Made by a program: the position numbers and the translations under genes. The notes below the pieces were generated by a model that did not search any database, was not told the origin of the DNA, and saw only the letters and a program-made list of their open reading frames with translations. Source: Brevinematales bacterium (lineage in GTDB: Bacteria; Spirochaetota; Brevinematia; DTOW01). From it: 64,000 nucleotides of DNA. Positions 1-8,064 of the stretch are shown in pieces; position 1 is the stretch's first letter; each line of letters begins with the position of its first letter. The stretch is taken from the NCBI GenBank assembly GCA_026415355.1, contig JAOAHF010000008.1:1-64000 (forward strand). Reading direction: 5' to 3'.

Positions 1-83
1 CCCTAACACACTTCACCAAACTCCCTACCTCAAAATTAATATAATTAAGACACTAAGTAACTCTTTGTATATTTTTGAGTAAT

Positions 84-112
84 TTGACAATTCTAGATAT
101 TTTTGCTAACTT
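84..112 (+). promoter_or_regulatory. Sigma-70-type promoter of the carotenoid operon
   Basis: TTGACA lies at 84-89, followed by a 17-bp spacer and an extended -10 element TGCTAACTT at 104-112. The predicted start of transcription is near 119, which leaves a leader of about 30 nt. That leader contains the ribosome binding site GAGAGG just before the ATG at 150. The match and geometry are good; transcription itself is inferred. Confidence 0.6.
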
Positions 113-149
113 TTTAAATTAAACATCAAATTCAAATAGAGAGGTAGTT

Positions 150-1586
150 ATGAAAGTAATAGTGGTAGGTAGTGGTTTAGGGGGTTTATCTGCAGCCATC
201 AATTTAAAAAGCTTAGGATTGGATGTTGAAATTGTTGAAAAGAACTCACATGTTGGAGGTAGGATGAATTTCATAGAAAAGGATGACTTTTACTTTGATA
301 CAGGACCTTCTTTACTCATAATGCTCAATCCTCTTAAAAAACTTTTCGAAAGCAATAACAGAAAACTTGAAGATTACATAAAAGTAAAACTCATAGACCC
401 AACTTATAGAGTTTACTTTGAAAAAGACAAAAGTATAATCGAACCATCCGTAGTTATACCTGAATATCTAAAACAAATACCTAACGAAATAGGAAATCTA
501 CTGAAATTTTTTGGTGATATATCAAACATGTATCAATTTGTAATAGATAACCTTGTGTACAAAAACTTTAATACTATATTTGATATGATAACTTTAAAAG
601 GTGCTATAAACGCTTTAAAGTTTGGTTTTCTATCAAATCTATACTCAAAAACTTCTAGTTATTTCAAAGACTATAGGATGAAATGGCTTAATACTTTTCA
701 ATCAATGTATCTAGGTGTTTCTCCATACGAAGCTCCCTTCGCTTATGCTGTTGTCAACTATATGGAGAGTGTAGAAGGTGTATACTATGCACTTGGAGGT
801 ATGTACAAGGTAGCAGAAGCCGTTAAAAGATTAGCAGAAGAACTTGGAGTAAAAATCACCACTAATACTGAAGTATTACAAATAAGATCTCTCAAAGATA
901 AAAAAGTCTTGGTAACAAATAAAGGTGAAATTGAAACAGATATAGTCGTTATAAACGCAGATCTACCATACGCAAAGGAGAAACTACTAGGTAAAAAAAT
1001 ACCAAAATACAAATACTCTTGTTCAACACTTATGTACTATATAGGTTATGATGGAGAAACAGAACTCCTACATCACAACGTATTTTTTGGTACAAAGTTT
1101 AAAGAAGTACTCGACGATATATTCAAAACAGGTAAATTCAATAGTGATATATCTTTCTATGTTCACGTATCATCAAAAACAGATAAGCACCATGCTCCTC
1201 CAGGAAGTGAAAATATATATATCCTTGTTCCTGTCTCTAACCTTAATGTTTCGAAAGAAGATTTCACTAAAATTTCTGATGAAGTACTCAATCTAGTATA
1301 TGATAGACTAGAAAAAAGAACAAGCTTCCGAAGAAACAAAGTTAGATTCGTTTTGAAAAGAACACCTGTTGATTGGAAAAATCTATATAACCTACAATAC
1401 GGTAGTACCTTCGGTCTATCTCACGTTTTATTCCAATCGGCATACTTTAGACCTAAAAACTACGAAAAACACGAAAGGGGTATATACTACGTTGGCTCTT
1501 CAACCATACCTGGAAGCGGAATACCAATGGTAATAATATCAGGAGAATTAGTAAAAGAAAGAATCAAAAATGACTATAAGTTATAA
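150..1586 (+). CDS. crtI: Phytoene desaturase-family (CrtI/CrtN-like) carotenoid oxidoreductase
   Basis: This 478-residue flavoprotein should introduce double bonds into phytoene, or a C30 equivalent, to make a coloured polyene. The N-terminus has the FAD-binding GxGxxG motif (Gly7, Gly9, Gly12), then a beta strand and the VGGRM sequence typical of CrtI enzymes. The C-terminus has the family's closing FAD motif around GSGIPMVIISG. The length is normal for the family. A ribosome binding site GAGAGG precedes the ATG. It is the first gene of an operon with a cruF-like and a crtB-like gene, and its last 17 bp overlap the next gene. The exact step count, and C30 against C40 substrate, cannot be told from sequence; related CrtO- or CrtP-like oxygenases share the fold. 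Confidence 0.88.
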   Translation: MKVIVVGSGLGGLSAAINLKSLGLDVEIVEKNSHVGGRMNFIEKDDFYFDTGPSLLIMLNPLKKLFESNNRKLEDYIKVKLIDPTYRVYFEKDKSIIEPSVVIPEYLKQIPNEIGNLLKFFGDISNMYQFVIDNLVYKNFNTIFDMITLKGAINALKFGFLSNLYSKTSSYFKDYRMKWLNTFQSMYLGVSPYEAPFAYAVVNYMESVEGVYYALGGMYKVAEAVKRLAEELGVKITTNTEVLQIRSLKDKKVLVTNKGEIETDIVVINADLPYAKEKLLGKKIPKYKYSCSTLMYYIGYDGETELLHHNVFFGTKFKEVLDDIFKTGKFNSDISFYVHVSSKTDKHHAPPGSENIYILVPVSNLNVSKEDFTKISDEVLNLVYDRLEKRTSFRRNKVRFVLKRTPVDWKNLYNLQYGSTFGLSHVLFQSAYFRPKNYEKHERGIYYVGSSTIPGSGIPMVIISGELVKERIKNDYKL

Positions 1587-2364
1587 GAAAATAACAAAAC
1601 ACATATTTTTTGTAGGACTAGCAGTTGGTATTTTTAGCATATTAGGTTATGTTCTAAAAACTTACATAGGATTACCTACTGATATAAAAACTAATACAAT
1701 AGAAGAGTTGATACCACATATATTTATATTACTTACGCTTTTTACATCTTTTTTAGTTGGAATTATTTCTCTCGGTGTTAGCAAAACAACAATACTTTTA
1801 ATAATAACTTTTATTGTATCCTTTATTCTCGAATTATCCTCAACCTACAATGGTTTCCCTTATGGACTTTACAAGTATTCTGATAAAATGGGATTTAAAT
1901 TATTAGGTGAAGTTCCTTTTCTGATACCTCTGTCTTGGTTTTCTATAATACTACCTTCTCTCGTTATATCCTACAAATTAGGTTTTAGAGGATATCCTGT
2001 AGTCTTATTCAGCTCAATACTTGTTCTAATATGGGATTTGTCTCTAGAATATTTTGCAAGCTATATCAAAAAATTCTGGATATGGGAAGAAGGCTTCTTC
2101 TACACAATGCCTATAGAAAATTGGTTTGGCTGGTTTCTTACTGCTTTGGTAATATATTCTATCTACTGGATTATGTACAAAGAAGATGGTGAAAATATAC
2201 AATACTGCGAATACGCTTTTTTCAACTATCTCCTAATAACACTATTTTCATCCTTATTTTCACTATTCTACGGTGGTATTATACCCGGATTTCTTACTAT
2301 AGGAGGTGTTGCTGTATTAATACTCTACTCAATATCAAGAGGTATTAAATTATGGAGCAGTTAG
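1570..2364 (+). CDS. cruF: CruF-like carotenoid hydratase family membrane protein
   Basis: The protein has 264 residues and about seven to eight hydrophobic segments. It resembles the carotenoid biosynthesis protein family (DUF422) that includes CruF and bisanhydrobacterioruberin hydratase, which add water across the end of a psi-end carotenoid. The clearest family signature is the central stretch with ELSST, GFPYG, Y and then GVPFLIPLSW-type residues (here GEVPFLIPLSW), near residues 85-120. It overlaps crtI by 17 bp and the crtB-like gene by 13 bp, which suggests translational coupling and one pathway. The hydratase role is inferred from family and context; an isomerase or structural role cannot be excluded. 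Confidence 0.75.
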   Translation: MTISYKKITKHIFFVGLAVGIFSILGYVLKTYIGLPTDIKTNTIEELIPHIFILLTLFTSFLVGIISLGVSKTTILLIITFIVSFILELSSTYNGFPYGLYKYSDKMGFKLLGEVPFLIPLSWFSIILPSLVISYKLGFRGYPVVLFSSILVLIWDLSLEYFASYIKKFWIWEEGFFYTMPIENWFGWFLTALVIYSIYWIMYKEDGENIQYCEYAFFNYLLITLFSSLFSLFYGGIIPGFLTIGGVAVLILYSISRGIKLWSS

Positions 2365-3242
2365 ACAAAGCTTTTGAGTACTGTAAATTTATAATGCAAA
2401 AACACGCTAAAACTTTCTACATGGCAGCTCAGAAATTACCATACGAAGAACAAAAACACTTTTGGAGCATATACGCATATTGTAGAACAGTAGATGATAT
2501 AGCAGATGAATACTTCCTAAAAGATACCAACCAAGGAATAAAAGAACTTCAAAATATAAAAAATTCTCTTATATTATCTTTCAACCAAAAATATTCAGGT
2601 ACCAACCTTATATTCTTAGCATTAAATAAAACATTTGAAAATTATAAGTTTAACATAGATCCCTTTTTAGAACTTATAGAAGGAGCTATTTGGGATTTAA
2701 CATCAAAAGAGATAAAAACATTGGAAGATCTCTTAGAATACTCAAAACTTGTCGCAGGATCAGTAGGAGCAATGCTATTACCAATAATTTCAAACCAACC
2801 TGATAAAATCTACAATCACGCATACAATTACGGTACTTTCATGCAGATAGTTAACATAATAAGAGATGTTGGAGAAGATTTGAAGAATAGAAATAGAATA
2901 TACCTACCCAAAGATATGATTACACAGTACAACATAAGTATTGACAACTTGAGAAATGGAATAGTAACCACAAATTACAAGAAACTAATCGAAGATCTTA
3001 TGGAAATAGCAGAAAAAATGTTTTTTGAAAACGTATCTTCTATTAATTACCTCAGAAAAGACGTTAGAAGGTCAATACACCTTGCCGGATTATGGTATCT
3101 CGAAATACTTAACTCAGTAAGATTTTCAAATTACGACAATCTAAGTAAAAGAAATTATGTACCCAAATACATGAAATACATATCACTACTAGGAGGATAT
3201 AAACTAAGAAAAAACATTCTAAAGTCTATATTCTTAGTATAA
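2352..3242 (+). CDS. crtB: Phytoene/squalene synthase family protein (CrtB-like)
   Basis: This 296-residue all-helical prenyl synthase should join two prenyl diphosphates head to head to form phytoene (from GGPP) or dehydrosqualene (from FPP). The first Mg-binding motif is CRTVDDIAD, with Asp48, Asp49 and Asp52. The second is IIRDVGEDL near residue 170, followed by the typical RIYLP sequence. The length is normal. It starts inside the end of the cruF-like gene and closes the operon. No lycopene cyclase or GGPP synthase is present in the window, so the carbon number of the product is open. Confidence 0.87.
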   Translation: MEQLDKAFEYCKFIMQKHAKTFYMAAQKLPYEEQKHFWSIYAYCRTVDDIADEYFLKDTNQGIKELQNIKNSLILSFNQKYSGTNLIFLALNKTFENYKFNIDPFLELIEGAIWDLTSKEIKTLEDLLEYSKLVAGSVGAMLLPIISNQPDKIYNHAYNYGTFMQIVNIIRDVGEDLKNRNRIYLPKDMITQYNISIDNLRNGIVTTNYKKLIEDLMEIAEKMFFENVSSINYLRKDVRRSIHLAGLWYLEILNSVRFSNYDNLSKRNYVPKYMKYISLLGGYKLRKNILKSIFLV

Positions 3243-3384
3243 CTGAAGAGTTCCCATATATACTGTCAAAATTTAGGGAAAAAGCATTCTACAACCAAAA
3301 ACAAAATTCCATAAAGAAATTAACCTAAACACAACTAAGCACTTCAATATCTCTTAGAATCAAAGTAGTTCAGAGCAAGGTAGA

Positions 3385-4686
3385 TTATACAGGTGTTTTT
3401 TGTAGAAGACTACCTATTAATGTATTACCTATCAACTTTTCAACTCTAACTTTCACAAACTTACCTATAAGACTTTCATCTCCCTCAAAAGCAACTACTT
3501 TATTGTACTCTGTTCTACCCACCAGCTGATTTTTATATTTACCTCTTTCTTCTACAAGTACTTCAAATTCTTTACCCACATCTTTTAAATTACTCTCCTT
3601 ACTTATTGAATGTTGTAGCTTTATAAGCCTTTGTATCCTCTCAACTTTAACATCTTCTGGGACTTGCTCTGAAAAAGTCTCTGCCGGCGTTCCTTTCTTG
3701 GGATTGAATATAAACATATAAGAAAAATCAAATCTTACTTCATTAACTAAATTAAGTGTCATATTAAAATCTTCCTCTGTCTCTGATGGAAAACCAACTA
3801 TTATATCTGTTGAAATTGAAGCATCTGGCATTTTATTCCTAACGTACTCTATCATCTTAACATAATACTCATAAGTATATCCTCGTTTCATAAGCTTAAG
3901 AATCCTATTTGAACCACTTTGAACTGGTAAATGGAAGTACCTGCACACCTTATCAAGCTCAGAAATCCTGTCTATTAGATCTTCTTTGAAGTTTATAGGA
4001 TGAGAGGTTAAAAATCTTATTCTTTTAAGTCCTTCTATTTTATTAACCTCTGTCAATAACTCTTTAAAACTCGTTCCTATATCTCTACCGTAGGAGTTTA
4101 TATTTTGCCCTAATAGTAAAACTTCAACAACTCCTTCATCAACTAACCTTCTGATGTCATCTATTATATCCTTAATTGGCCTACTAACTTCTTTACCTCT
4201 CGTCTTAGGCACTATACAATATGTACACGAGTGATTACACCCATGTATCACAGTTACAGAAGCCTTGAACGGAAACTGGTAATCTATCGCAGGAGGTAAA
4301 AATTCATACTTATCCATTCTAACATCAACAACATAACTGTCTCTATTTAGAATATGACTTATCATCCTACTCCTATTGTAGGTACCAAAGACTCCATCTA
4401 TATGGGGAGCAACCTCAAATAACTTATGCCCCCAACTCTGAGCCATACATCCTGTTATGTATATCTTAAGATTAGGCTTCTTTGATTTTAGCCCTTTAAA
4501 GTAACCAAGTCTACCTAATACTCTCTCTTCTGCAGTATTTCTTACACTGCAAGTGTTTATTATAACAACATCAGCATCGTCCTCTTTTTCAGCCTCGGAA
4601 AGTCCAGTATTTTTAAGTATTTTTTTTACTTCAAAAGAATCTGATAAATTCATTTGGCAACCGTAAGTTTCTATAAAAAACTTCAT
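3385..4686 (-). CDS. miaB: tRNA-2-methylthio-N6-dimethylallyladenosine synthase MiaB
   Basis: This 433-residue radical SAM enzyme adds a methylthio group to i6A at position 37 of tRNAs reading UNN codons. All six cluster-binding cysteines are visible. Cys10, Cys46 and Cys80 are in the N-terminal UPF0004 domain, and Cys150, Cys154 and Cys157 form the radical SAM CxxxCxxC motif. The C-terminal 65 residues look like a TRAM RNA-binding domain. The start YGCQMN is the family's usual beginning. It converges on the crtB-like gene with 142 bp between the stops. The related MtaB enzymes are less likely given the YGCQMN start and overall motif spacing. Confidence 0.93.
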   Translation of the reverse strand: MKFFIETYGCQMNLSDSFEVKKILKNTGLSEAEKEDDADVVIINTCSVRNTAEERVLGRLGYFKGLKSKKPNLKIYITGCMAQSWGHKLFEVAPHIDGVFGTYNRSRMISHILNRDSYVVDVRMDKYEFLPPAIDYQFPFKASVTVIHGCNHSCTYCIVPKTRGKEVSRPIKDIIDDIRRLVDEGVVEVLLLGQNINSYGRDIGTSFKELLTEVNKIEGLKRIRFLTSHPINFKEDLIDRISELDKVCRYFHLPVQSGSNRILKLMKRGYTYEYYVKMIEYVRNKMPDASISTDIIVGFPSETEEDFNMTLNLVNEVRFDFSYMFIFNPKKGTPAETFSEQVPEDVKVERIQRLIKLQHSISKESNLKDVGKEFEVLVEERGKYKNQLVGRTEYNKVVAFEGDESLIGKFVKVRVEKLIGNTLIGSLLQKTPV

Positions 4687-4884
4687 AGTTCATCACCAAT
4701 TCCTACTATTATTATAAGATATAATAACCTTACCTTTCCAAGCAATTACATTTCTTAGTGCAACCTTAATTCTTTTATTAAGAAATTTCCAAACTTCATG
4801 CATTTCAAAATCTTCATCATGGATTAAACAACTCTTATCAAACTCACATACAATAGATCATACCTCTCTAGACATTTCTGAAAC

Positions 4885-4914
4885 TTGATTTGGTTTGGGA
4901 CATTATGTTATATT
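4885..4914 (+). promoter_or_regulatory. Probable promoter of tldD
   Basis: TTGATT at 4885-4890 and TATATT at 4909-4914 are 18 bp apart. The predicted transcription start near 4921 lies downstream of the ATG at 4895 but upstream of the GAGGA at 4930-4934. This supports the internal ATG at 4943 as the real start of tldD. Confidence 0.4.
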
Positions 4915-4942
4915 ATTCTATCATCCTCTGAGGATAATTATT

Positions 4943-6310
4943 ATGATTGAGATACTAAGAGATGATATAAGCAAGATAAGTAGTGAATTTTGTGACATTA
5001 GATTTGAGATATATGATGGCACTCAAATAATAGTTTCAGAAACGGGAATTGAGGAAGTTTCAAAAAAAAAGAGCTCTGGTGGAGCAGTAAGAATTCTCGA
5101 TAATGGTGGTCTTGCTTTTGCATCATTCAATTCTATTGAGAAAATAAAAGATATTCTAAAGAATACAAAGCAATCAGCAAAATTGATAGGATCAAAATCA
5201 AAAATATCTCTATCAAGTTACCAAGCAATAACTGATAGTGTTAAAACAGATTATCAAATAGATCCTAGGGATATATCTCTCGAGGAAAAAGTTGAAGTCT
5301 GTAAAAGGTATTCCCAGATACTAAAAAGTAATCCAAAGATTAGAAGTGTTAGAGTTCGGTATCTAGACTACAACCTAAAAAAGTACTATGTTAACTCTGA
5401 AGGTAGTTGTATTGAAATGGAGTTTATATACAGTGGTATATCACTTGTAGCATATGGAGTTGAAGGGACTAATGTTCAAAGGAGTGCTGAATCTATAGCA
5501 AGATACGGTGGATTCGAAGTAGTAAACAATTTGGACAGTTTAGCCGAGGAGGTTTCAAAGAGAGCCGTTGATTTACTCTATGCAGAGCAAATTGTAGGTG
5601 GGGTATACGATGTAATAATAGATCCTAGACTTACGGGAGTATTCGCCCACGAAGCATTTGGACACTTATCAGAAGCTGACCATGTTTATGGAAATAACAA
5701 AATTATGGACGTAATGAAAATAGGTAGAAGATTTGGTCCTGAATTTTTGAATATAATCGATGATGGTAACATAAAAGGAATTGTAGGATACACACCTTAT
5801 GATGATGACGGAATACCAGCTCAAAGAACACATTTAGTTAAAAACGGAGTTTTAAATGCTCGTCTTCACTCAAGACTTACTTCAAAGGTTATGAATGAAC
5901 CAGTTTCTGGAAATTCAAGAGCTCTCTCTTATGAATACCCACCTATTGTTAGAATGACAAATACCTATATTGACAATGGTGATACACCTGTCGATGAACT
6001 ATTCGATAAACTAGGTAATGGAATATATGTTATAGATTTCCTTGGAGGGCAAACAAACCTTGAAATGTTTACATTTTCTGCTGCGTACGGATACAAGGTT
6101 GAAAATGGTAAACCTACAAAATTACTTAGAGATATAACACTAACTGGAAATGTTTTTGACACACTTAACAATATAGTTGCCATAGGTAACAATCTTAAAC
6201 TTCACAGTACCATGGGTGGATGCGGTAAAGGTGGACAATCACCTTTACCTGTTGGTGATGGAGGGCCGCATATCCTAGTTAAAAATGTTTTGATTGGAGG
6301 TAAAATTTAG
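4943..6310 (+). CDS. tldD: TldD/PmbA-family metalloprotease (TldD)
   Basis: This 455-residue protein is the TldD half of the TldD/TldE zinc protease family, which processes modified peptides and degrades small proteins. The metal-binding HExxxH motif is seen as HEAFGH at residues 236-241. The conserved C-terminal GGCGKGGQSPLPVGDGG stretch is intact. I chose the ATG at 4943 over the one at 4895 because GAGGA lies 8 nt upstream, the extra 16 residues look unlike the family, and a promoter maps between the two. A TldE/PmbA partner is not next door. The following bactofilin gene begins 4 bp after its stop, so the two are probably co-transcribed. Confidence 0.9.
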   Translation: MIEILRDDISKISSEFCDIRFEIYDGTQIIVSETGIEEVSKKKSSGGAVRILDNGGLAFASFNSIEKIKDILKNTKQSAKLIGSKSKISLSSYQAITDSVKTDYQIDPRDISLEEKVEVCKRYSQILKSNPKIRSVRVRYLDYNLKKYYVNSEGSCIEMEFIYSGISLVAYGVEGTNVQRSAESIARYGGFEVVNNLDSLAEEVSKRAVDLLYAEQIVGGVYDVIIDPRLTGVFAHEAFGHLSEADHVYGNNKIMDVMKIGRRFGPEFLNIIDDGNIKGIVGYTPYDDDGIPAQRTHLVKNGVLNARLHSRLTSKVMNEPVSGNSRALSYEYPPIVRMTNTYIDNGDTPVDELFDKLGNGIYVIDFLGGQTNLEMFTFSAAYGYKVENGKPTKLLRDITLTGNVFDTLNNIVAIGNNLKLHSTMGGCGKGGQSPLPVGDGGPHILVKNVLIGGKI

Positions 6311-6314
6311 TGAT

Positions 6315-6755
6315 ATGTCTGATGATATATCTAGAATAATAAAGGAAGAGAGATTACCAGTAAAAAAAGTAAATACAATAATAGGAATAAATACTGTTTT
6401 TAGGGGAAATTTTGTAGTAGAAGGCCCCTTGAGAGTGGATGGAAATTACGAAGGAGATATAAAATCTCTTGATATGATAATAATAGGTTCTTTCGGAAAA
6501 GTTAAGGGTAACTTATACGGTGAGATCGTAATCATAGGTGGGAGCGTAAAAGGTAATGTATTTGCCACAAAACAAATAATACTTCTAAGTACATCAAAAG
6601 TCATAGGAGATCTGACATCTCAAAAAATACTAATAGATGAAGGAGCAAGATTTAGAGGGAAATTCAATAGAGTTTCATCAGACATCCTAAACGATATCTT
6701 CAAAAAACAAGTAGAACCATTTATCCAAGAAGAAAAGAATAAGTGGGTCTGGTAA
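6315..6755 (+). CDS. Bactofilin-family cytoskeletal protein
   Basis: This 146-residue protein belongs to the bactofilin (DUF583) family, which polymerises without nucleotides into filaments of stacked right-handed beta-helices. Short repeating turns such as VEGPLRVDGNYEGDI and VIIGGSVKGNV mark successive helix rungs over residues about 25-115. Short charged tails flank the core, as is usual. The ATG at 6315 is preferred, with GGAGG at 6296-6300 inside the end of tldD; spacing of 14 nt is long. An upstream in-frame TTG at 6294 has no ribosome site. In other spirochaetes bactofilins affect cell shape and helical form; its role here is inferred. Confidence 0.85.
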   Translation: MSDDISRIIKEERLPVKKVNTIIGINTVFRGNFVVEGPLRVDGNYEGDIKSLDMIIIGSFGKVKGNLYGEIVIIGGSVKGNVFATKQIILLSTSKVIGDLTSQKILIDEGARFRGKFNRVSSDILNDIFKKQVEPFIQEEKNKWVW

Positions 6756-6757
6756 TA

Positions 6758-7474
6758 CTAATTCTTCCATGATCTAATTTCTATAACTTTTGTAGTTAGC
6801 GTTAAGAATAATATTATCCAAAATATAAAGAACGCCAAATCTTTCGTATCTATTACACCAGTTAGGAAGTTTGTGTAATGGTTAAGAAAAGACAACTCTG
6901 ATAAAATATTCGATAACAAATCATCTGCAACTATACCACTTAATACATCTATAAACCACAACAGAAAAACAACAGCAAAACCTATTATTCCAGAAACCAT
7001 TTGATTTTGAGACAAAGATGAAGCAAACAAACCAACTGATAGAAAAGCACTCATAGTGAGTATAAAACCAATATATCCCGAAATTATAGTACCATAATCG
7101 GGTTTTCCATAAATGGATATTATGATTACATATACTAGTGTCAAGAATAATCCACTCAGGAATATTGTCAAGCTAGCAAGGTACTTACCTATAACTACTT
7201 GATAGATTTTTATAGGAGCAGTTCTCAATAGCTCATAAGTTCCCGCTTTTTTTTCTTCCGCCAAAAGTCTCATCGTTAGCAGAGGAGAAATCAACATACC
7301 AGCTATTATCATGTTATTCAAAACTCTACTCATATCAGATATACGAGTGTATGATATATAAAAATGAAATAGATAACCCGAAATAACTAAAAACCCAAAC
7401 ATCAAAACATAAGCAACAGGCGTTGTAAAATAAACTATAAGTTCTTTTTTGTATATATACCAAATCTTTTTCAT
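6758..7474 (-). CDS. ABC-2 type transporter permease (GldF-like)
   Basis: The protein has 238 residues and six hydrophobic segments. It begins with the short cytoplasmic helix and KKEL sequence, then TPVAYV, as in ABC-2 permeases of the type named GldF in gliding bacteria. The RLLAEEKKAGTYELL stretch near residue 75 is the family's conserved loop. The ATP-binding partner and a GldG-like protein are not in the window downstream of this gene on the reverse strand, so substrate and role are unknown. The ATG at 7474 is preferred to an upstream TTG at 7492; it begins 4 bp after the accB stop. It converges with the bactofilin gene with a 2-bp gap. Confidence 0.78.
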   Translation of the reverse strand: MKKIWYIYKKELIVYFTTPVAYVLMFGFLVISGYLFHFYISYTRISDMSRVLNNMIIAGMLISPLLTMRLLAEEKKAGTYELLRTAPIKIYQVVIGKYLASLTIFLSGLFLTLVYVIIISIYGKPDYGTIISGYIGFILTMSAFLSVGLFASSLSQNQMVSGIIGFAVVFLLWFIDVLSGIVADDLLSNILSELSFLNHYTNFLTGVIDTKDLAFFIFWIILFLTLTTKVIEIRSWKN

Positions 7475-7478
7475 AGTT

Positions 7479-8000
7479 TTAAACCATTTCAATTATCATT
7501 AATACATCGCCAGCCTTGACGACTTCAGCATTATTTTTGACTATTTTTATTAGCTTACCTGATACAGGAGACTTTATCTCATTCATAACTTTCATTGCTT
7601 CAACTATACATAAAGTTTGACCAGCATTTACATGCTCTCCTTCCTTTACAAAAGGTTCTGCCCCAGGGGAAGAAGATCTATACATAGTTCCATTTATCGG
7701 TGATTTAACTTTGTGATACTTAGTATCGTCAGAAAAATCATCTTTAGGTTTAGCATCAGATACCCTTGAAGGTTTAGCTTGTTGTTTAGCCTGTTGATGT
7801 GTAACTGAGGTACTAGAATGAGTACTCCCTTGCTGGATACTAGGAATCAGATGTACAGATGGTATTACTTTTCTCTCCTTTGAAAACTTTATGTACATTT
7901 CCTTAGTTTCTACTGTTAACTCTTCAAGATTGTTTTCTTTAAAAATTTCAGAGAGCTTCTGTATTTCATCCATTGGCAAACTGAAGTTCTTGTCTTCCAT
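7479..8000 (-). CDS. accB: Acetyl-CoA carboxylase biotin carboxyl carrier protein
   Basis: This 173-residue protein carries biotin between the biotin carboxylase and carboxyltransferase of acetyl-CoA carboxylase, the first step of fatty-acid synthesis. The biotinylation motif EAMKVMNE places the modified lysine at residue 137. The hammerhead domain spans residues 95-173. An N-terminal helical region (1-45) and a Gln, Ser and Pro-rich linker (50-90) precede it, as in typical AccB. A good ribosome binding site GAGGTGG precedes the ATG. It is not next to accC here; accA lies far away at 56 kb, so the complex is encoded at scattered loci. Confidence 0.93.
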   Translation of the reverse strand: MEDKNFSLPMDEIQKLSEIFKENNLEELTVETKEMYIKFSKERKVIPSVHLIPSIQQGSTHSSTSVTHQQAKQQAKPSRVSDAKPKDDFSDDTKYHKVKSPINGTMYRSSSPGAEPFVKEGEHVNAGQTLCIVEAMKVMNEIKSPVSGKLIKIVKNNAEVVKAGDVLMIIEMV

Positions 8001-8064
8001 AACCCACCTCTAGCAGTTAATGATATATAATAGGCGATTTTGAATTCAATTTTTCAATAAATAT

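Noticed and set aside
4895-4942. Upstream ATG as the start of tldD
   Set aside because: The added residues do not fit the family, and the promoter and ribosome site lie between this ATG and the one at 4943.
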